DNA from: Lachnospiraceae bacterium 28-4
GTDB lineage: Bacteria > Bacillota > Clostridia > Lachnospirales > Lachnospiraceae
Assembly: GCA_000403275.2 (NCBI GenBank)
Contig: KE159600.1
Location: 331,708-395,707 of the forward strand
DNA: 64,000 bases
Direction of reading: 5' to 3'
In this document: positions 52,010 to 61,682 of the stretch, piece by piece
Numbering within the stretch: the first letter of the stretch is position 1
Layout: every line of letters starts with the position of its first letter
Notes under the pieces: model-generated
Seen by the model: the letters and a program-made list of their open reading frames with translations, nothing else
Databases searched by the model: none
What the model was told of the DNA's origin: nothing
Position numbers and translations under genes: made by a program

Positions 52010-53260
52010 TCAATTCATTTTAAACTCGTCTTCCAAAAGCCCTTCCTGCGCCAGCATCATCGACAGCACGGAAATATCCGTGGAAATATCCATGGCGTCG
52101 TCTTCAAACAACTTATCAAACATCTTCTCAAATGCCTGATTGATGTCATCCAACATTCTTTCAATTTCTTTTTTTGCACTCGTAATATTTTCTCCCTGTA
52201 CGGGTTGTTCGCTGAATTCATGGTATGTCTGCACCAGCTTCAATGTCGTCGGAAGATAATAATTCATAAATTTCCTGATATCCGGCAGTTTTTCCGGATT
52301 ATCCTCCACATGTTCAAAAATCTTCGTGCATACTCTTTCCAAACGGTAAAGTTTGCTGGAAATCTCTTCTCCTGGTATTTCGTCATTAATCTCCCGTATC
52401 CGCCGTATGTATTCGTTGCCCTCCCCTATCGCTATCTTCAGCTGCTTTCTTATTGGATCATTCTCCAATAGTTCCTGCTCTTTTGCAAGCCTTTCCGCTT
52501 CCTTCTTTCTTTGTTCCAGCTCCCTTTGCGCATCCAAATACAACTGATAAGATTCATCCGTCAGCATAAAACATGTCTCCTGCTCGTCCAGATGCCCTTC
52601 GCGGAACCATCCCTTGCTGATCATTCTCTTTAAATCTTTTATCACAAACTTTTCTTTCTTCGAAACGGCATCCGCCAGCCCCTCAATGGAATAAAAGTCT
52701 TTCGCTCCCATAGTTTTTATATAATGTTTAAAACGTCTGACCCTGTGCCTGATCACTCCCCCGGCCACTGCGGCAACCGTGCATATGCCTGCGAAAACGC
52801 CCGCCAGGCTGGACGGAAGCAGCGCCGCCTGAAGAATGCCCCCCATCATAAATAAGGAATAGCCAAAAAGAGCCGCCGTCCATCCCGCTATCGCGCCGCA
52901 GGTTCCGAACACGCTAAGCAGCACTCCTGCCACCCTTCCTTTCGGCCGCTTTGCCACCGGAAGCTGCCGCTTTTCATAGCGGGCGGGCTGTTGTTTCTTC
53001 GGCATCTCGTACTCTTTCAAGCCGTCATATTCCCGCTGCTTCTCCTTATTCATCCTCTGGGCAAGCCCTTCTTTTTGCAGCTCTATATTCTTATTTACAT
53101 ATTCCGCCGCTTCTTTCGCAGACCTGCGCACATCCGCCATTTTATCCTCTACGGTATGACGGATATTCTCCTGCAAATCCTTCATTTCTTTGGAATTAAT
53201 AAACTCTTCTATTTTATCGCCAATTTCCCGGCCCCATTCGGTAAAATCCATATCGCTCAT
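52010..53260 (-). CDS. XpaC-like membrane protein (BCIP-hydrolysis family)
   Basis: A 416-residue protein. The charged N-terminus (about 1-120) is coiled-coil-like. Two membrane helices (about 112-135 and 137-165) surround a short loop. The soluble C-terminal domain has IKTMGAKDFYSIEGLADAVSKKEKFVIKDLKRMISKGWFREGHLD and an acidic end. The pairing with telA and the domain order match the XpaC / 5-bromo-4-chloroindolyl phosphate hydrolysis family, of unknown biochemical role, perhaps in envelope stress. Confidence 0.8.
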   Translation of the reverse strand: MSDMDFTEWGREIGDKIEEFINSKEMKDLQENIRHTVEDKMADVRRSAKEAAEYVNKNIELQKEGLAQRMNKEKQREYDGLKEYEMPKKQQPARYEKRQLPVAKRPKGRVAGVLLSVFGTCGAIAGWTAALFGYSLFMMGGILQAALLPSSLAGVFAGICTVAAVAGGVIRHRVRRFKHYIKTMGAKDFYSIEGLADAVSKKEKFVIKDLKRMISKGWFREGHLDEQETCFMLTDESYQLYLDAQRELEQRKKEAERLAKEQELLENDPIRKQLKIAIGEGNEYIRRIREINDEIPGEEISSKLYRLERVCTKIFEHVEDNPEKLPDIRKFMNYYLPTTLKLVQTYHEFSEQPVQGENITSAKKEIERMLDDINQAFEKMFDKLFEDDAMDISTDISVLSMMLAQEGLLEDEFKMN

Positions 53261-53305
53261 TATGCCAACCGCGCCTTTCCTGAAACTGTGAACTTATACG
53301 ATTGT

Positions 53306-53335
53306 AGTATAGCACATACATGGCGGGGATTACAA
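53306..53335 (-). promoter_or_regulatory. Possible promoter of xpaC-telA
   Basis: On the minus strand TTGTAA (53330-53335) and TATACT (53306-53311) with an 18-base spacer, about 45 bases before the start codon. Confidence 0.5.
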
Positions 53336-53362
53336 TAGGGGGAGGGCATGGCCTTTTGATTT

Positions 53363-54151
53363 CTATGTACTCTCATGCATGCTGCTTTCATGGAACTCAT
53401 TCCACGCGTTTTGCAGAAATTCTGCATTTTCTCCATACCATTCACGTATCACTTGAAAAAATTTGGGGGATGGATTCTTCTTCCCACTTCTATATAACTG
53501 TCCATCTGCCAATCGGAAAACAGCCTCAAACTCGTTATAAGATACATGGAAGTGCGGAGGATGATAGGTATATTCGTTGGATCTTATTTCTATTAAATAC
53601 CCCCCTTCCAGCCTCCATGTCTTAATAAGTGGTTCCTTTTTCCACCATTCTTTTGAATATATATTATCCAGACAAAGATTCTTCTCTTTTCCATTTATAA
53701 TAACAATAAACTCCAAGGTATCCCGTTTATAATTTTCATGCACAAACGATAATATTCTTCCTTCATTCGCAATGGCTTCTGTAAAACAATTCACCTTTGG
53801 AAACGTTTTACTGTATGGGAAGTCAAATCCATATTCGCATACTTCCACTTCGCTTCCCTCATCTATGCTCCAATATGGTTCCTGATTCACCAGCTTCAAT
53901 AATTTTATCTTTAGTGCCGCCGTTATGCCAGAACGTTCATTTTTCCCGCCTTTAGCGTTTAATAGTTGCGCCAACGTATAATCTTCACAAACTGCCGTCT
54001 GCCACAAACTATCCTTTTTCCATATAACATTTTCATTATTGCTTTCTATTTTCTTTAATGCCGGCAACGTATATTCTCTGATCGAATTCCAAAAATCATC
54101 TGCTTTTTCGAATTGCCCTCTTAAGGAATGCTCATTAATATAATAATTCAT
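53363..54151 (-). CDS. DUF4160-like protein of a putative defence operon
   Basis: A 262-residue protein with no membrane segment. The C-terminal part contains RSNEYTYHPPHFHVSYNEFEAVFRLADGQLY, which resembles the DUF4160 pattern (HPPHFHV). The N-terminal 180 residues are not recognised. It is the third gene of a compact, A+T-rich operon behind an AAA ATPase and a DUF262 protein, 24 bases after the ATPase. It may be the small partner or effector of that system. The function is unknown. Confidence 0.6.
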   Translation of the reverse strand: MNYYINEHSLRGQFEKADDFWNSIREYTLPALKKIESNNENVIWKKDSLWQTAVCEDYTLAQLLNAKGGKNERSGITAALKIKLLKLVNQEPYWSIDEGSEVEVCEYGFDFPYSKTFPKVNCFTEAIANEGRILSFVHENYKRDTLEFIVIINGKEKNLCLDNIYSKEWWKKEPLIKTWRLEGGYLIEIRSNEYTYHPPHFHVSYNEFEAVFRLADGQLYRSGKKNPSPKFFQVIREWYGENAEFLQNAWNEFHESSMHEST

Positions 54152-54175
54152 TTGTATTTATACCCCAATTACCAT

Positions 54176-55306
54176 TTATAACCCCAGCATTTTATCCAAA
54201 TCAATTTCAAATTGGTCAAATAAATCATGAATATCCATAGAATGATTCAATCCGGTTATTTTTCCGTATTCGCCAAAAATGATAGGGTTGCATTGTGTTT
54301 CATAATTATCATCCAAGGCAAAAAAGTATACTTTTACATCCTCCTGGCAAATTTTGTTTTGTGCAACACCGACACGGATGCTGTTAAAAATATGGTCGCT
54401 GTGCGTCTCGACAAAAAGTTGTCTTCCCGCCTTGCTGACATGATGCAGGAACTCGCCTACCCGTGACTGAGCCTTCGGATGCAAATGGATTTCCGGATTT
54501 TCGATAAGAATAATATCATTCGGCCCGGATGCCAGACAGGTAATAAGCACACTGACCATGTAACTTATGCCAGCACCTACATTGATCGGTCTGCAATACG
54601 CAGCATCCAAATTAATATTACCCTGATTATTGTTATATTTTACCTGCAAATAATTTGTTTTTTTTAAATCATTGATCTGCAGCATTGTTCCGACAATATA
54701 ATTGAGCCAATAATTTACCTGATCCAATAAACTGTTTGTCGTTCTTCCATCCTGAACCGCCATGTCCTTATCCACCGGATCAGTATCATGCTTTAACAGA
54801 TAGGCCAACGCAAATTCTCCATTGGTTCCCATACCACTGCCTTCTATCATATTTTTTTTATAGATGTCCATTGCCCCTACTCTGTCGCATGACAAATAAT
54901 GAAGCACAAGGGGATCGACCAGGCGAAAAGCCGTTCCGCCGCTCTCATCTAAAATAGTAATCCGACACGGTTCCAAATCTGCGGAAACCTTAATTTTATA
55001 TTCGTCCCTTTCCTTGTCTCCAATAAACTCCATCTTTGACGGTTCTTTATGATCAGACTGCCAAATTTCAATTTTAATATTTCTATTGGGCATGTGATAA
55101 TTTCTTGCTTCCCGGAACTCCCCTAAAGATACTAATTTCCCATTCAACCCTGTTTTTTCTTCTCTATTCTGCGCGTTTAACAAAATCGCCTGTAAGAGAG
55201 TCGATTTCCCGGATGAGTTCGTTCCCACTATTAAATTAAGCCCTGCGCAATCCAGCGTCATCTCTTGGATTGATTTCAACGCTTCTATATGAATTTTAGA
55301 AATCAT
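54176..55306 (-). CDS. AAA/OLD-like ATPase of a putative defence operon
   Basis: A 376-residue SMC/OLD-type ATPase. Walker A is VGTNSSGKSTLLQA near residue 30. DNA-sensing or signature parts include SGMGTNGEFALAYLLKHD, and VGAGISYMVSVLITCL precedes Walker B IILIENPEIHLHPKAQS near residue 283, followed by VETHSDHIFNSIR. It resembles DUF3696-containing ATPases. No TOPRIM nuclease domain is seen after the ATPase. It overlaps the DUF262 gene by 11 bases (ATGATTTCTAA), so the two are translationally coupled. Confidence 0.8.
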   Translation of the reverse strand: MISKIHIEALKSIQEMTLDCAGLNLIVGTNSSGKSTLLQAILLNAQNREEKTGLNGKLVSLGEFREARNYHMPNRNIKIEIWQSDHKEPSKMEFIGDKERDEYKIKVSADLEPCRITILDESGGTAFRLVDPLVLHYLSCDRVGAMDIYKKNMIEGSGMGTNGEFALAYLLKHDTDPVDKDMAVQDGRTTNSLLDQVNYWLNYIVGTMLQINDLKKTNYLQVKYNNNQGNINLDAAYCRPINVGAGISYMVSVLITCLASGPNDIILIENPEIHLHPKAQSRVGEFLHHVSKAGRQLFVETHSDHIFNSIRVGVAQNKICQEDVKVYFFALDDNYETQCNPIIFGEYGKITGLNHSMDIHDLFDQFEIDLDKMLGL

Positions 55307-56414
55307 TTTTTATCTCCTTTGCAATCTCATCCATCATTCGGAATCTCATATCTACCTTATATACGCTGTCTCGGCTGTCTCCAATGCAATGCAAAAACAT
55401 TTCACTGGTAATTGTCTGGTAAAATAAATTTTTCATTTCTATTGTTAAACTATTATCCTCAACCAATGTCATTAAATACATACAAGTTTCAAAAATATTC
55501 ATATTAATCGGATTAGAGGCATTCAATTCTTTACGAAAGCATCCATTGCCCAAAAGAATATATGCTTTCCTCAAGCTCTCCATAGCAATTTCCTTTAAAG
55601 TATAAATAACATTCCCGCATTTATTCATATATACCAACGTTTTTTCTATCAGCCCGTCTATATCGCCATCATAACGGCAATTCGTCCCCAAGTAATCGTT
55701 ATACAATAAGAAAAACGCAAAAAACCTGGTCAAAAGATAAGTCCCTTTCATTCTCTTATCCTTTTTGCTGTCTATTCTTGTGGCCTTTTGAAATTCCTGA
55801 GTCAGTGTAATGCCATTCATCATATTCAAGCCTTGCCCATGGTATAAAGCGTTTCTAATTTCCTGCTTGTTTAATTGGGTTCCTCCCCTGTTTACTCTGT
55901 CAAATATATCAAATATAACTTTATCAGGAGTGGGGGGAAGAATGACATGGGAATAAATCTGATAATCTTCCAGCTGCGACTGATAAATACCATACTTCGA
56001 TTCCAAATCCATATATTTTTTTCCGTTCAGAAAGGTAAGTATTTTTAAATTCTTCAATGCGAACTTATTATCCAAAAAAGCAAACAGAGCGGATAAACGC
56101 TGTTTTCCATCCACTACTACATAGGTAGAATCATCTTGTTGCTTAAAATAAAAAATAGGCAACGGCAATCCCATCAGAATACTCTCCAATAATTCCGATT
56201 GCTGCTTACTATTCCATACAAAATTTCTTTGGAAATCCACATCCAGAATTAATTTTCCGTTGTTATACTTTCTAAACAATTCAAAAACGGAAAAATCTTT
56301 TTTCGTCACCCGCACGCTTTCGAAGATCGGCCTTTCCTCATTATCCGAGTATTTCAGTTCTGTCAATTCATCCGCATTTTCTATATAAATATCATCCCTT
56401 AGCTCTTCGCCCAT
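55296..56414 (-). CDS. DUF262 (ParB/Srx-like) protein of a putative defence operon
   Basis: A 372-residue protein. The DUF262 domain is clear: LDVDFQRNFVWNSKQQSELLESILMGLPLPIFYF, VVDGKQRLSALFAFL (the D-G-x-Q-R motif) and FDRVNRGGTQLNKQEIRNALYHG. In GmrSD and related systems this domain is an NTP-dependent part of modified-DNA restriction. The second half (about 200-372) is helical and has no visible HNH (DUF1524) nuclease motif. I use the ATG at 56414 with GGAG nine bases upstream; 56429 is possible. A -10-like TATACT lies just upstream. Confidence 0.82.
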   Translation of the reverse strand: MGEELRDDIYIENADELTELKYSDNEERPIFESVRVTKKDFSVFELFRKYNNGKLILDVDFQRNFVWNSKQQSELLESILMGLPLPIFYFKQQDDSTYVVVDGKQRLSALFAFLDNKFALKNLKILTFLNGKKYMDLESKYGIYQSQLEDYQIYSHVILPPTPDKVIFDIFDRVNRGGTQLNKQEIRNALYHGQGLNMMNGITLTQEFQKATRIDSKKDKRMKGTYLLTRFFAFFLLYNDYLGTNCRYDGDIDGLIEKTLVYMNKCGNVIYTLKEIAMESLRKAYILLGNGCFRKELNASNPINMNIFETCMYLMTLVEDNSLTIEMKNLFYQTITSEMFLHCIGDSRDSVYKVDMRFRMMDEIAKEIKNDF

Positions 56415-56494
56415 TTCTTTCCACTCCATAACCAAAGTTTATAGTTCAGTATAGCAAAAATCATCCAAAAAATCTACATACGTCAATAAAAATA

Positions 56495-56532
56495 CCGCCG
56501 GAGGCTGCCCCATAAGCTGCCCTCCGGCGGTT
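56495..56532 (-). terminator. Terminator of the anti-sigma gene
   Basis: ACCGCCGGAGG pairs with CCTCCGGCGGT and is followed on the minus strand by ATTTTTATT. Confidence 0.8.
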
Positions 56533-56573
56533 TCCGTCCTATCTATTCATCTTTTCAGCCAACCCTCTGTTTC

Positions 56574-57428
56574 TTAATTCCCATTCTCCACCATTTCCTG
56601 CGCCATTTGGAGCATCTCATCGGCATTCAGGGAAACATTAAAGCCCATGAGTTCATACCGGATGCCGTCTTTCACCCAAACCACACGCGAATACTGGCTG
56701 GTCTCTATTTCAGCGCTTCCATAGCCGATCTGCAAACGGCCGCTTTCCATAGCTTTCTTATCTTCTTCGGTAGGTTCATAGTCCGGCGGCACGGCCTTAT
56801 ACATGCTGCTGGTATATCCCATCGTAATGCCGCCCGTTTCCAAAGTCCGGTCATACTCTCCTATCTCCATAATATCCGCTTCTTCCACAGGCAGAAGTTT
56901 CTTGCAGTACACATCCATTTCCTCCCCGCCTTTGGAATAAGTAATCTCAAGGCTCTTTTTCTCCCCCAAAGTCTGTCCCGATTCATCCTGAAGCACTGTT
57001 TCTATGATATGAATGCCTTTCATATCAAATCCGTTGCTAAAACTTTCCACGCAGCCGACGGAATATCCGATCTCCGATTCCGCCTTTCCCATATCCTCAA
57101 ACTTGGTATAATCCGGTATGGAAGAGCCATGCCCCATATAAGATACCACTCCGCTGCCCGCAATCGCTATCGTTCCGACCATCACACAGGCCGCTGCTAC
57201 TCCCAAAACCACCTTTTTCATATTCATACGCTTCATTTTATGCCCCTCCTTTGCCGACCTGTCTGCAATCTGAAAGTCAATCCGCTGCTTCAGGCTCTCA
57301 GAGGCAACTATCCGCGTTCCGGTATTTTGTAATGCATCTTTAATGAGCGCATCCATACCGACGTCCTTCCTCCCTCCATTACAGGAAGTAAAGTCTGCGG
57401 TTTTCTTCCTGCTTTCCGCCTTCTTCAT
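56574..57428 (-). CDS. Membrane-anchored anti-sigma-factor-like protein
   Basis: A 284-residue protein with one membrane helix (about 72-92). The cytoplasmic N-terminus contains MDALIKDALQNTGTRIVASESLKQRIDFQI. The extracellular part contains FSNGFDMKGIHIIETVLQDE and IRYELMGFNVSLNADEMLQMAQEM, similar to DUF4367-type sensor domains of clostridial anti-sigma proteins. The ATG at 57428 follows GGAGGAGGG. It overlaps the end of the sigma factor gene by about 50 bases. Confidence 0.75.
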   Translation of the reverse strand: MKKAESRKKTADFTSCNGGRKDVGMDALIKDALQNTGTRIVASESLKQRIDFQIADRSAKEGHKMKRMNMKKVVLGVAAACVMVGTIAIAGSGVVSYMGHGSSIPDYTKFEDMGKAESEIGYSVGCVESFSNGFDMKGIHIIETVLQDESGQTLGEKKSLEITYSKGGEEMDVYCKKLLPVEEADIMEIGEYDRTLETGGITMGYTSSMYKAVPPDYEPTEEDKKAMESGRLQIGYGSAEIETSQYSRVVWVKDGIRYELMGFNVSLNADEMLQMAQEMVENGN

Positions 57429-57978
57429 AGCTCCCTCCTCCTTCCCCATTCATCATCAGCTTTCCTCTCAGCTTTTTTCTCGCTGCAAACAGTCTTGACT
57501 TTACCGTGCCCTCCGTACATCCGAGCGTCCTCGCAATTTCCTTCGCTGTCATTTCATTATAATAATAAAGAACGACAACCGCCCGGTGTTTAAAATCCAG
57601 AGATTGCACCGCGTCGTGTACCTGTTTTTCATTTTCTGTCTTTATGATCCGGTCCAAAGAGGTCATACCGTCGGTAGCATCCGCACGTATGGCAATCTGT
57701 TCATCCGGGATTTCCCGTCCGCGTTTTTTCTGATGGCGGTATGCGGTATGGTACAAGATCTGAAAGAGCCAGGACCGAAACCCTTCTTCTTTCTTCAATT
57801 CCCCAATATGCAGAAAGCATTTGACAAAAGTTTCCTGCACCACATCCTCCGCATCAAATATCTGCCCGCTGATCAAATATGCCATTCGCAGAAGTATATT
57901 CTTATATTTTTCATACAAAGCGTCGAAGGCGGCTTTGTCCCCGCCTTTCAGCCGCTGTACCAGTTCTTTTTCATCCAC
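57379..57978 (-). CDS. ECF-type RNA polymerase sigma factor
   Basis: A 199-residue sigma factor. Region 2 contains DALYEKYKNILLRMAYLISGQIFDAEDVVQETFVKCFLH. Region 4 contains LDFKHRAVVVLYYYNEMTAKEIARTLGCTEGTVKSRLFAARKKLR. It starts with GTG after AAGGAG. The glycine-rich, charged C-terminal tail beyond region 4 overlaps the anti-sigma reading frame. The neighbouring anti-sigma gene suggests control by an envelope signal; the regulon is unknown. Confidence 0.9.
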   Translation of the reverse strand: MDEKELVQRLKGGDKAAFDALYEKYKNILLRMAYLISGQIFDAEDVVQETFVKCFLHIGELKKEEGFRSWLFQILYHTAYRHQKKRGREIPDEQIAIRADATDGMTSLDRIIKTENEKQVHDAVQSLDFKHRAVVVLYYYNEMTAKEIARTLGCTEGTVKSRLFAARKKLRGKLMMNGEGGGSYEEGGKQEENRRLYFL

Positions 57979-58086
57979 GGTTTCCGACTCCTTTTTGTTC
58001 CTTCCGATACGTATCTGACTATAAGAGCCTTCTTCGGAGCAAATGGTTCATTTTATTTTTTATTATTGAAACCGTTTTTTATTTAT

Positions 58087-61000
58087 TCAGGGCAGCACTT
58101 CCTTTTCCAGCAATTCTTCTTCCATCGCCTCCAGCAATTCTTCCGTAAAATTTAACAGCATTTCCGCATCCCGCTCCACCATGCCGCACTTTTTATAACG
58201 AAAGGTAAAGAGCGGGGTTCCCTTCGCCTGAAAAGAAAGCTTCGGATATTTTTTCAACAGTTTCGGGATATTTTCCACCTGTATTCCGGCATCTCTGTTA
58301 AAGAGAAAACGTATTTCTTCGTTCTTCCCTTTTACTTCCGGCATATACAGCTTATGCGCCTTCACGCGGATCAGCGCAATGCGCAGCAGATTATCCACCG
58401 ATTTCGGTATCTCGCCAAACCTGTCCAACAGTTCTTCCTTCATGTCCTCGCTTTCATTCCCGTTCTCTATTCCGGCAATACGCTTGTAAATATCCAGTTT
58501 CTGGAATTCATTGACAATATAAGAAGGCGGTATAAATGCATCCACATCCAGATCCACGGAAGTATTAAAGTCTTCCTTTGTTTGTATTCCTTTCAGATTT
58601 TTCACTGCCTCATTCAACATCTTACAGTACATATCATAGCCCACGGCCTGCATATGCCCATGCTGTTTTGCCCCGAGCAGATTGCCCGCCCCGCGTATTT
58701 CCAAGTCGCGCATGGCAATCTTAAAACCGCTGCCAAGATCGGTAAATTCCCGAATCGCTTCCAGCCGTTTCTCCGCCACTTCCCGCAGCATTTTATTCCT
58801 CCGGTACATCAGAAAGGCGTAGGCCGTACGGTTGGAACGTCCTACCCTGCCGCGCAGCTGATACAGCTGGGACAGCCCCATATTATCGGCATCGTGGATA
58901 ATCATCGTATTCACATTGGAAATATCCAGCCCTGTCTCTATAATCGTGGTGGATACAAGTACATCGATACTTCCGTCGATAAAATCATACATGATCCGTT
59001 CCAACTCATGCTCTTTCATCTGTCCATGGGCAAACGCCACATTTGCCTCCGGTACAAGCCCCGCTATGCGGGATGCCACATCAGCAATATTATTCACTCT
59101 GTTATAGACATAATATACCTGCCCGTTTCTGGACAGCTCGCGCATTACCGCTTCCCTTACCATTTCCTCATTATATTCCATCACATATGTCTGAATCGGA
59201 AGCCGGTCCTCCGGCGCTTCCTCCAGTACGCTCATATCCCTTATGCCGATCAGGCTCATATGAAGCGTTCTCGGAATCGGCGTCGCCGTCAGCGTCAGCA
59301 CGTCCACGTTTTCTTTCATTTTTTTAATTTTCTCTTTATGGGCCACTCCAAAACGCTGCTCCTCATCAATAATCAGCAGCCCGAGATCCTTATATATTAC
59401 ATCTTTCGAAAGCACCCTGTGCGTACCGATCACAATATCCACAAAGCCTTTCTTCAAATCCTCCACCGTTTTTTTCTGCTCCGTACCGGTTCGGAACCTG
59501 GAGAGCAAGTCCACCCGGACAGGAAAATCCTTCATTCTCTGTACAAAAGTATTGTAATGCTGCTGCGCCAGAATCGTAGTAGGAACCAGATACACGACCT
59601 GTTTTCCCTCCTGCACCGCTTTAAAAGCCGCCCGGATAGCGATCTCCGTCTTGCCATACCCTACATCCCCGCAGATCAGCCGATCCATAATTTTAGCGCT
59701 TTCCATGTCCGCTTTCGTATCGGCAATCGCCAGCAGCTGATCCTCCGTCTCCTCATACGGGAACAACTCCTCAAACTCCTGCTGCCATACGGTATCCTTG
59801 CCATATACAAAGCCTTCTTTCTGCTGGCGAATAGCATACAGCTCCACAAGGTCTTTGGCGATTTCCGCCACCGCTCCCTTAACCTTGCTCTTCGTCCGGT
59901 TCCACTCCTGCGTCCCCAGCTTGTTTAGTTTTGGCTTTCCCCCGTTCGCCGATGCATATTTCTGGATCACGTCCAGCCCGGTAGCAAGAATATAGAGATT
60001 TCCCCCGTCCCGGTATTCGATCTTGATATAGTCCTTAACGACCTTCTCTATTTCAACCTTTTCGATTCCTTTATATATCCCCAGCCCATGGTTTTCATGA
60101 ACCACGTAATCCCCGACCTTCAGCTCCGCAAAATCCCTGATCTTCTGTCCTTCATATTTCTTCCGCTTCTTCTTTTTCTTTTCTGCGCCGAAAATATCAC
60201 TTTCTGCTATCACGACAAATTTGATCAGCGGATACTCAAATCCTTTCAGCATCCTGCCGTAAAAAGTCATCACTTCTCCCGGCTGTATCTCCCGGAAAGG
60301 ATCTTCGCTGTAAAAAGCGGTAAGTTCTTCCCCCCGCAGATCTTCAGCCAGCCGCTTCGCTCTCGTTCTCGAACCGGATAAAAGCAGCACTCTGTATCCG
60401 CCCTTTTTATATTTCTTCAAATCCTTCACCAGCGCTTCAAAGCTATTATTATAGGAAGTAATGCTTTTCGCGCCTATATCGAATTTCTTATCCGCTTTGA
60501 ACAAAGCGCTGCGCCTGTCCATGGCTGCCAGCGTCACGACTCTTCCCTTTCCCATTTTAGCCGCCACTTCTTCCGCGCCAAACAAAATATCCGTCTGTCC
60601 CGGAAGGGCATACCCTTTTTCCAGGCGATGCATCATGCTTTCCCGGAATTCCAGTTCCACAGCTTTCGCATGCTCCTCCACTCTGGCCGGTTCATCCACA
60701 AAAATACAGCTTTTTTCCCTGTCAAATATCTCAAAAAAAGAAATTGTTTCCTGATAAAAATACCGGATATAACTTTCCAGATTCGTGAATGTCTGGAATT
60801 CCATCACCTGCTCCCTGAGTTCTTTTACCTGAACCGCCAGCCGATGGGCTTCTTCCGTTTTAAATGCCTTTCGGAACTTTTCCCCGCATTTCCCCGCTTC
60901 TTCCCCAATCCGCTCCAGGCCCTTTTGCAGCTCTTCTTCCGACAGAGCCATTTCCGTAGCCGGATAAATGCTGATCGACTGAAGCTTCTCGATCGAACGC

Positions 61001-61626
61001 TGGCTTAAAATATCAAAGCTTCGGATAGACTCCACTTCCTCGCCCCAAAGCTCAATGCGGTAAGGATTTTCTTCCGTCAAATCAAAAATATCCACGATTC
61101 CGCCCCGAATGCTGAATTGCCCCGGAGCCTCCACCTGGTAATTTTTTTCATATCCCATCCGCACCAGCTTCTTTGCCAGTTCCCGCTCATTAATGCCGGA
61201 CTGATATCCCACCGAAACCACATACCGTTTCAAAACGTCCAAAGAAACCTGGGGAGACATCAAACCGTCAAAAGTAGTCACCACTGTCAGGGGACGCCCT
61301 TCCATAATCCTCCGCAATACTTTGATCCGCTCTTTTACCAGTTCGTTCCCGTGAATATCCGCCTGATAAAAAATAAGATCCTTCGCCGGATAAAACATGA
61401 CATTTTTATCATAAAGCTTATAGTCTTCATAAATTTCCTTCGCCCGAAGGTCACTGAAAGTAACGATGATCTTATATTTAAAACCATCGCTCAGACCATA
61501 TACCATATGCAGTTTCTGGGAATCCACGCAGCCCGTCAGCGCCGCCGCTGCGTTCGGCTTTTTCAAAAGCTTTGTAATCTCTTCGAATTCCCCCAGTTCA
61601 CAAAGAGGTGCGGTAAATGTCCTCAT
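58087..61626 (-). CDS. mfd: Transcription-repair coupling factor
   Basis: An 1179-residue DNA translocase that removes stalled RNA polymerase and recruits UvrA. The order is: UvrB-like N-terminal module, with APGQFSIRGGIVDIFDLTEENPYRIELWG; RNA-polymerase-interaction domain, with GDYVVHENHGLGIYKGIEKV; helicase with CGDVGYGKTEIAIRAAF, the DEEQ box IIDEEQRFGV and QLRGRVGRSNR; and a C-terminal TRCF domain. The ATG at 61626 follows GGAG; the frame to 61650 lacks one. pth lies just upstream on the same strand. Confidence 0.95.
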   Translation of the reverse strand: MRTFTAPLCELGEFEEITKLLKKPNAAAALTGCVDSQKLHMVYGLSDGFKYKIIVTFSDLRAKEIYEDYKLYDKNVMFYPAKDLIFYQADIHGNELVKERIKVLRRIMEGRPLTVVTTFDGLMSPQVSLDVLKRYVVSVGYQSGINERELAKKLVRMGYEKNYQVEAPGQFSIRGGIVDIFDLTEENPYRIELWGEEVESIRSFDILSQRSIEKLQSISIYPATEMALSEEELQKGLERIGEEAGKCGEKFRKAFKTEEAHRLAVQVKELREQVMEFQTFTNLESYIRYFYQETISFFEIFDREKSCIFVDEPARVEEHAKAVELEFRESMMHRLEKGYALPGQTDILFGAEEVAAKMGKGRVVTLAAMDRRSALFKADKKFDIGAKSITSYNNSFEALVKDLKKYKKGGYRVLLLSGSRTRAKRLAEDLRGEELTAFYSEDPFREIQPGEVMTFYGRMLKGFEYPLIKFVVIAESDIFGAEKKKKKRKKYEGQKIRDFAELKVGDYVVHENHGLGIYKGIEKVEIEKVVKDYIKIEYRDGGNLYILATGLDVIQKYASANGGKPKLNKLGTQEWNRTKSKVKGAVAEIAKDLVELYAIRQQKEGFVYGKDTVWQQEFEELFPYEETEDQLLAIADTKADMESAKIMDRLICGDVGYGKTEIAIRAAFKAVQEGKQVVYLVPTTILAQQHYNTFVQRMKDFPVRVDLLSRFRTGTEQKKTVEDLKKGFVDIVIGTHRVLSKDVIYKDLGLLIIDEEQRFGVAHKEKIKKMKENVDVLTLTATPIPRTLHMSLIGIRDMSVLEEAPEDRLPIQTYVMEYNEEMVREAVMRELSRNGQVYYVYNRVNNIADVASRIAGLVPEANVAFAHGQMKEHELERIMYDFIDGSIDVLVSTTIIETGLDISNVNTMIIHDADNMGLSQLYQLRGRVGRSNRTAYAFLMYRRNKMLREVAEKRLEAIREFTDLGSGFKIAMRDLEIRGAGNLLGAKQHGHMQAVGYDMYCKMLNEAVKNLKGIQTKEDFNTSVDLDVDAFIPPSYIVNEFQKLDIYKRIAGIENGNESEDMKEELLDRFGEIPKSVDNLLRIALIRVKAHKLYMPEVKGKNEEIRFLFNRDAGIQVENIPKLLKKYPKLSFQAKGTPLFTFRYKKCGMVERDAEMLLNFTEELLEAMEEELLEKEVLP

Positions 61627-61682
61627 CTTTAATCTCCATTTCTCTATCATTCCCCCGCCGCCAAAATGCCGCGCCCGTTCTT

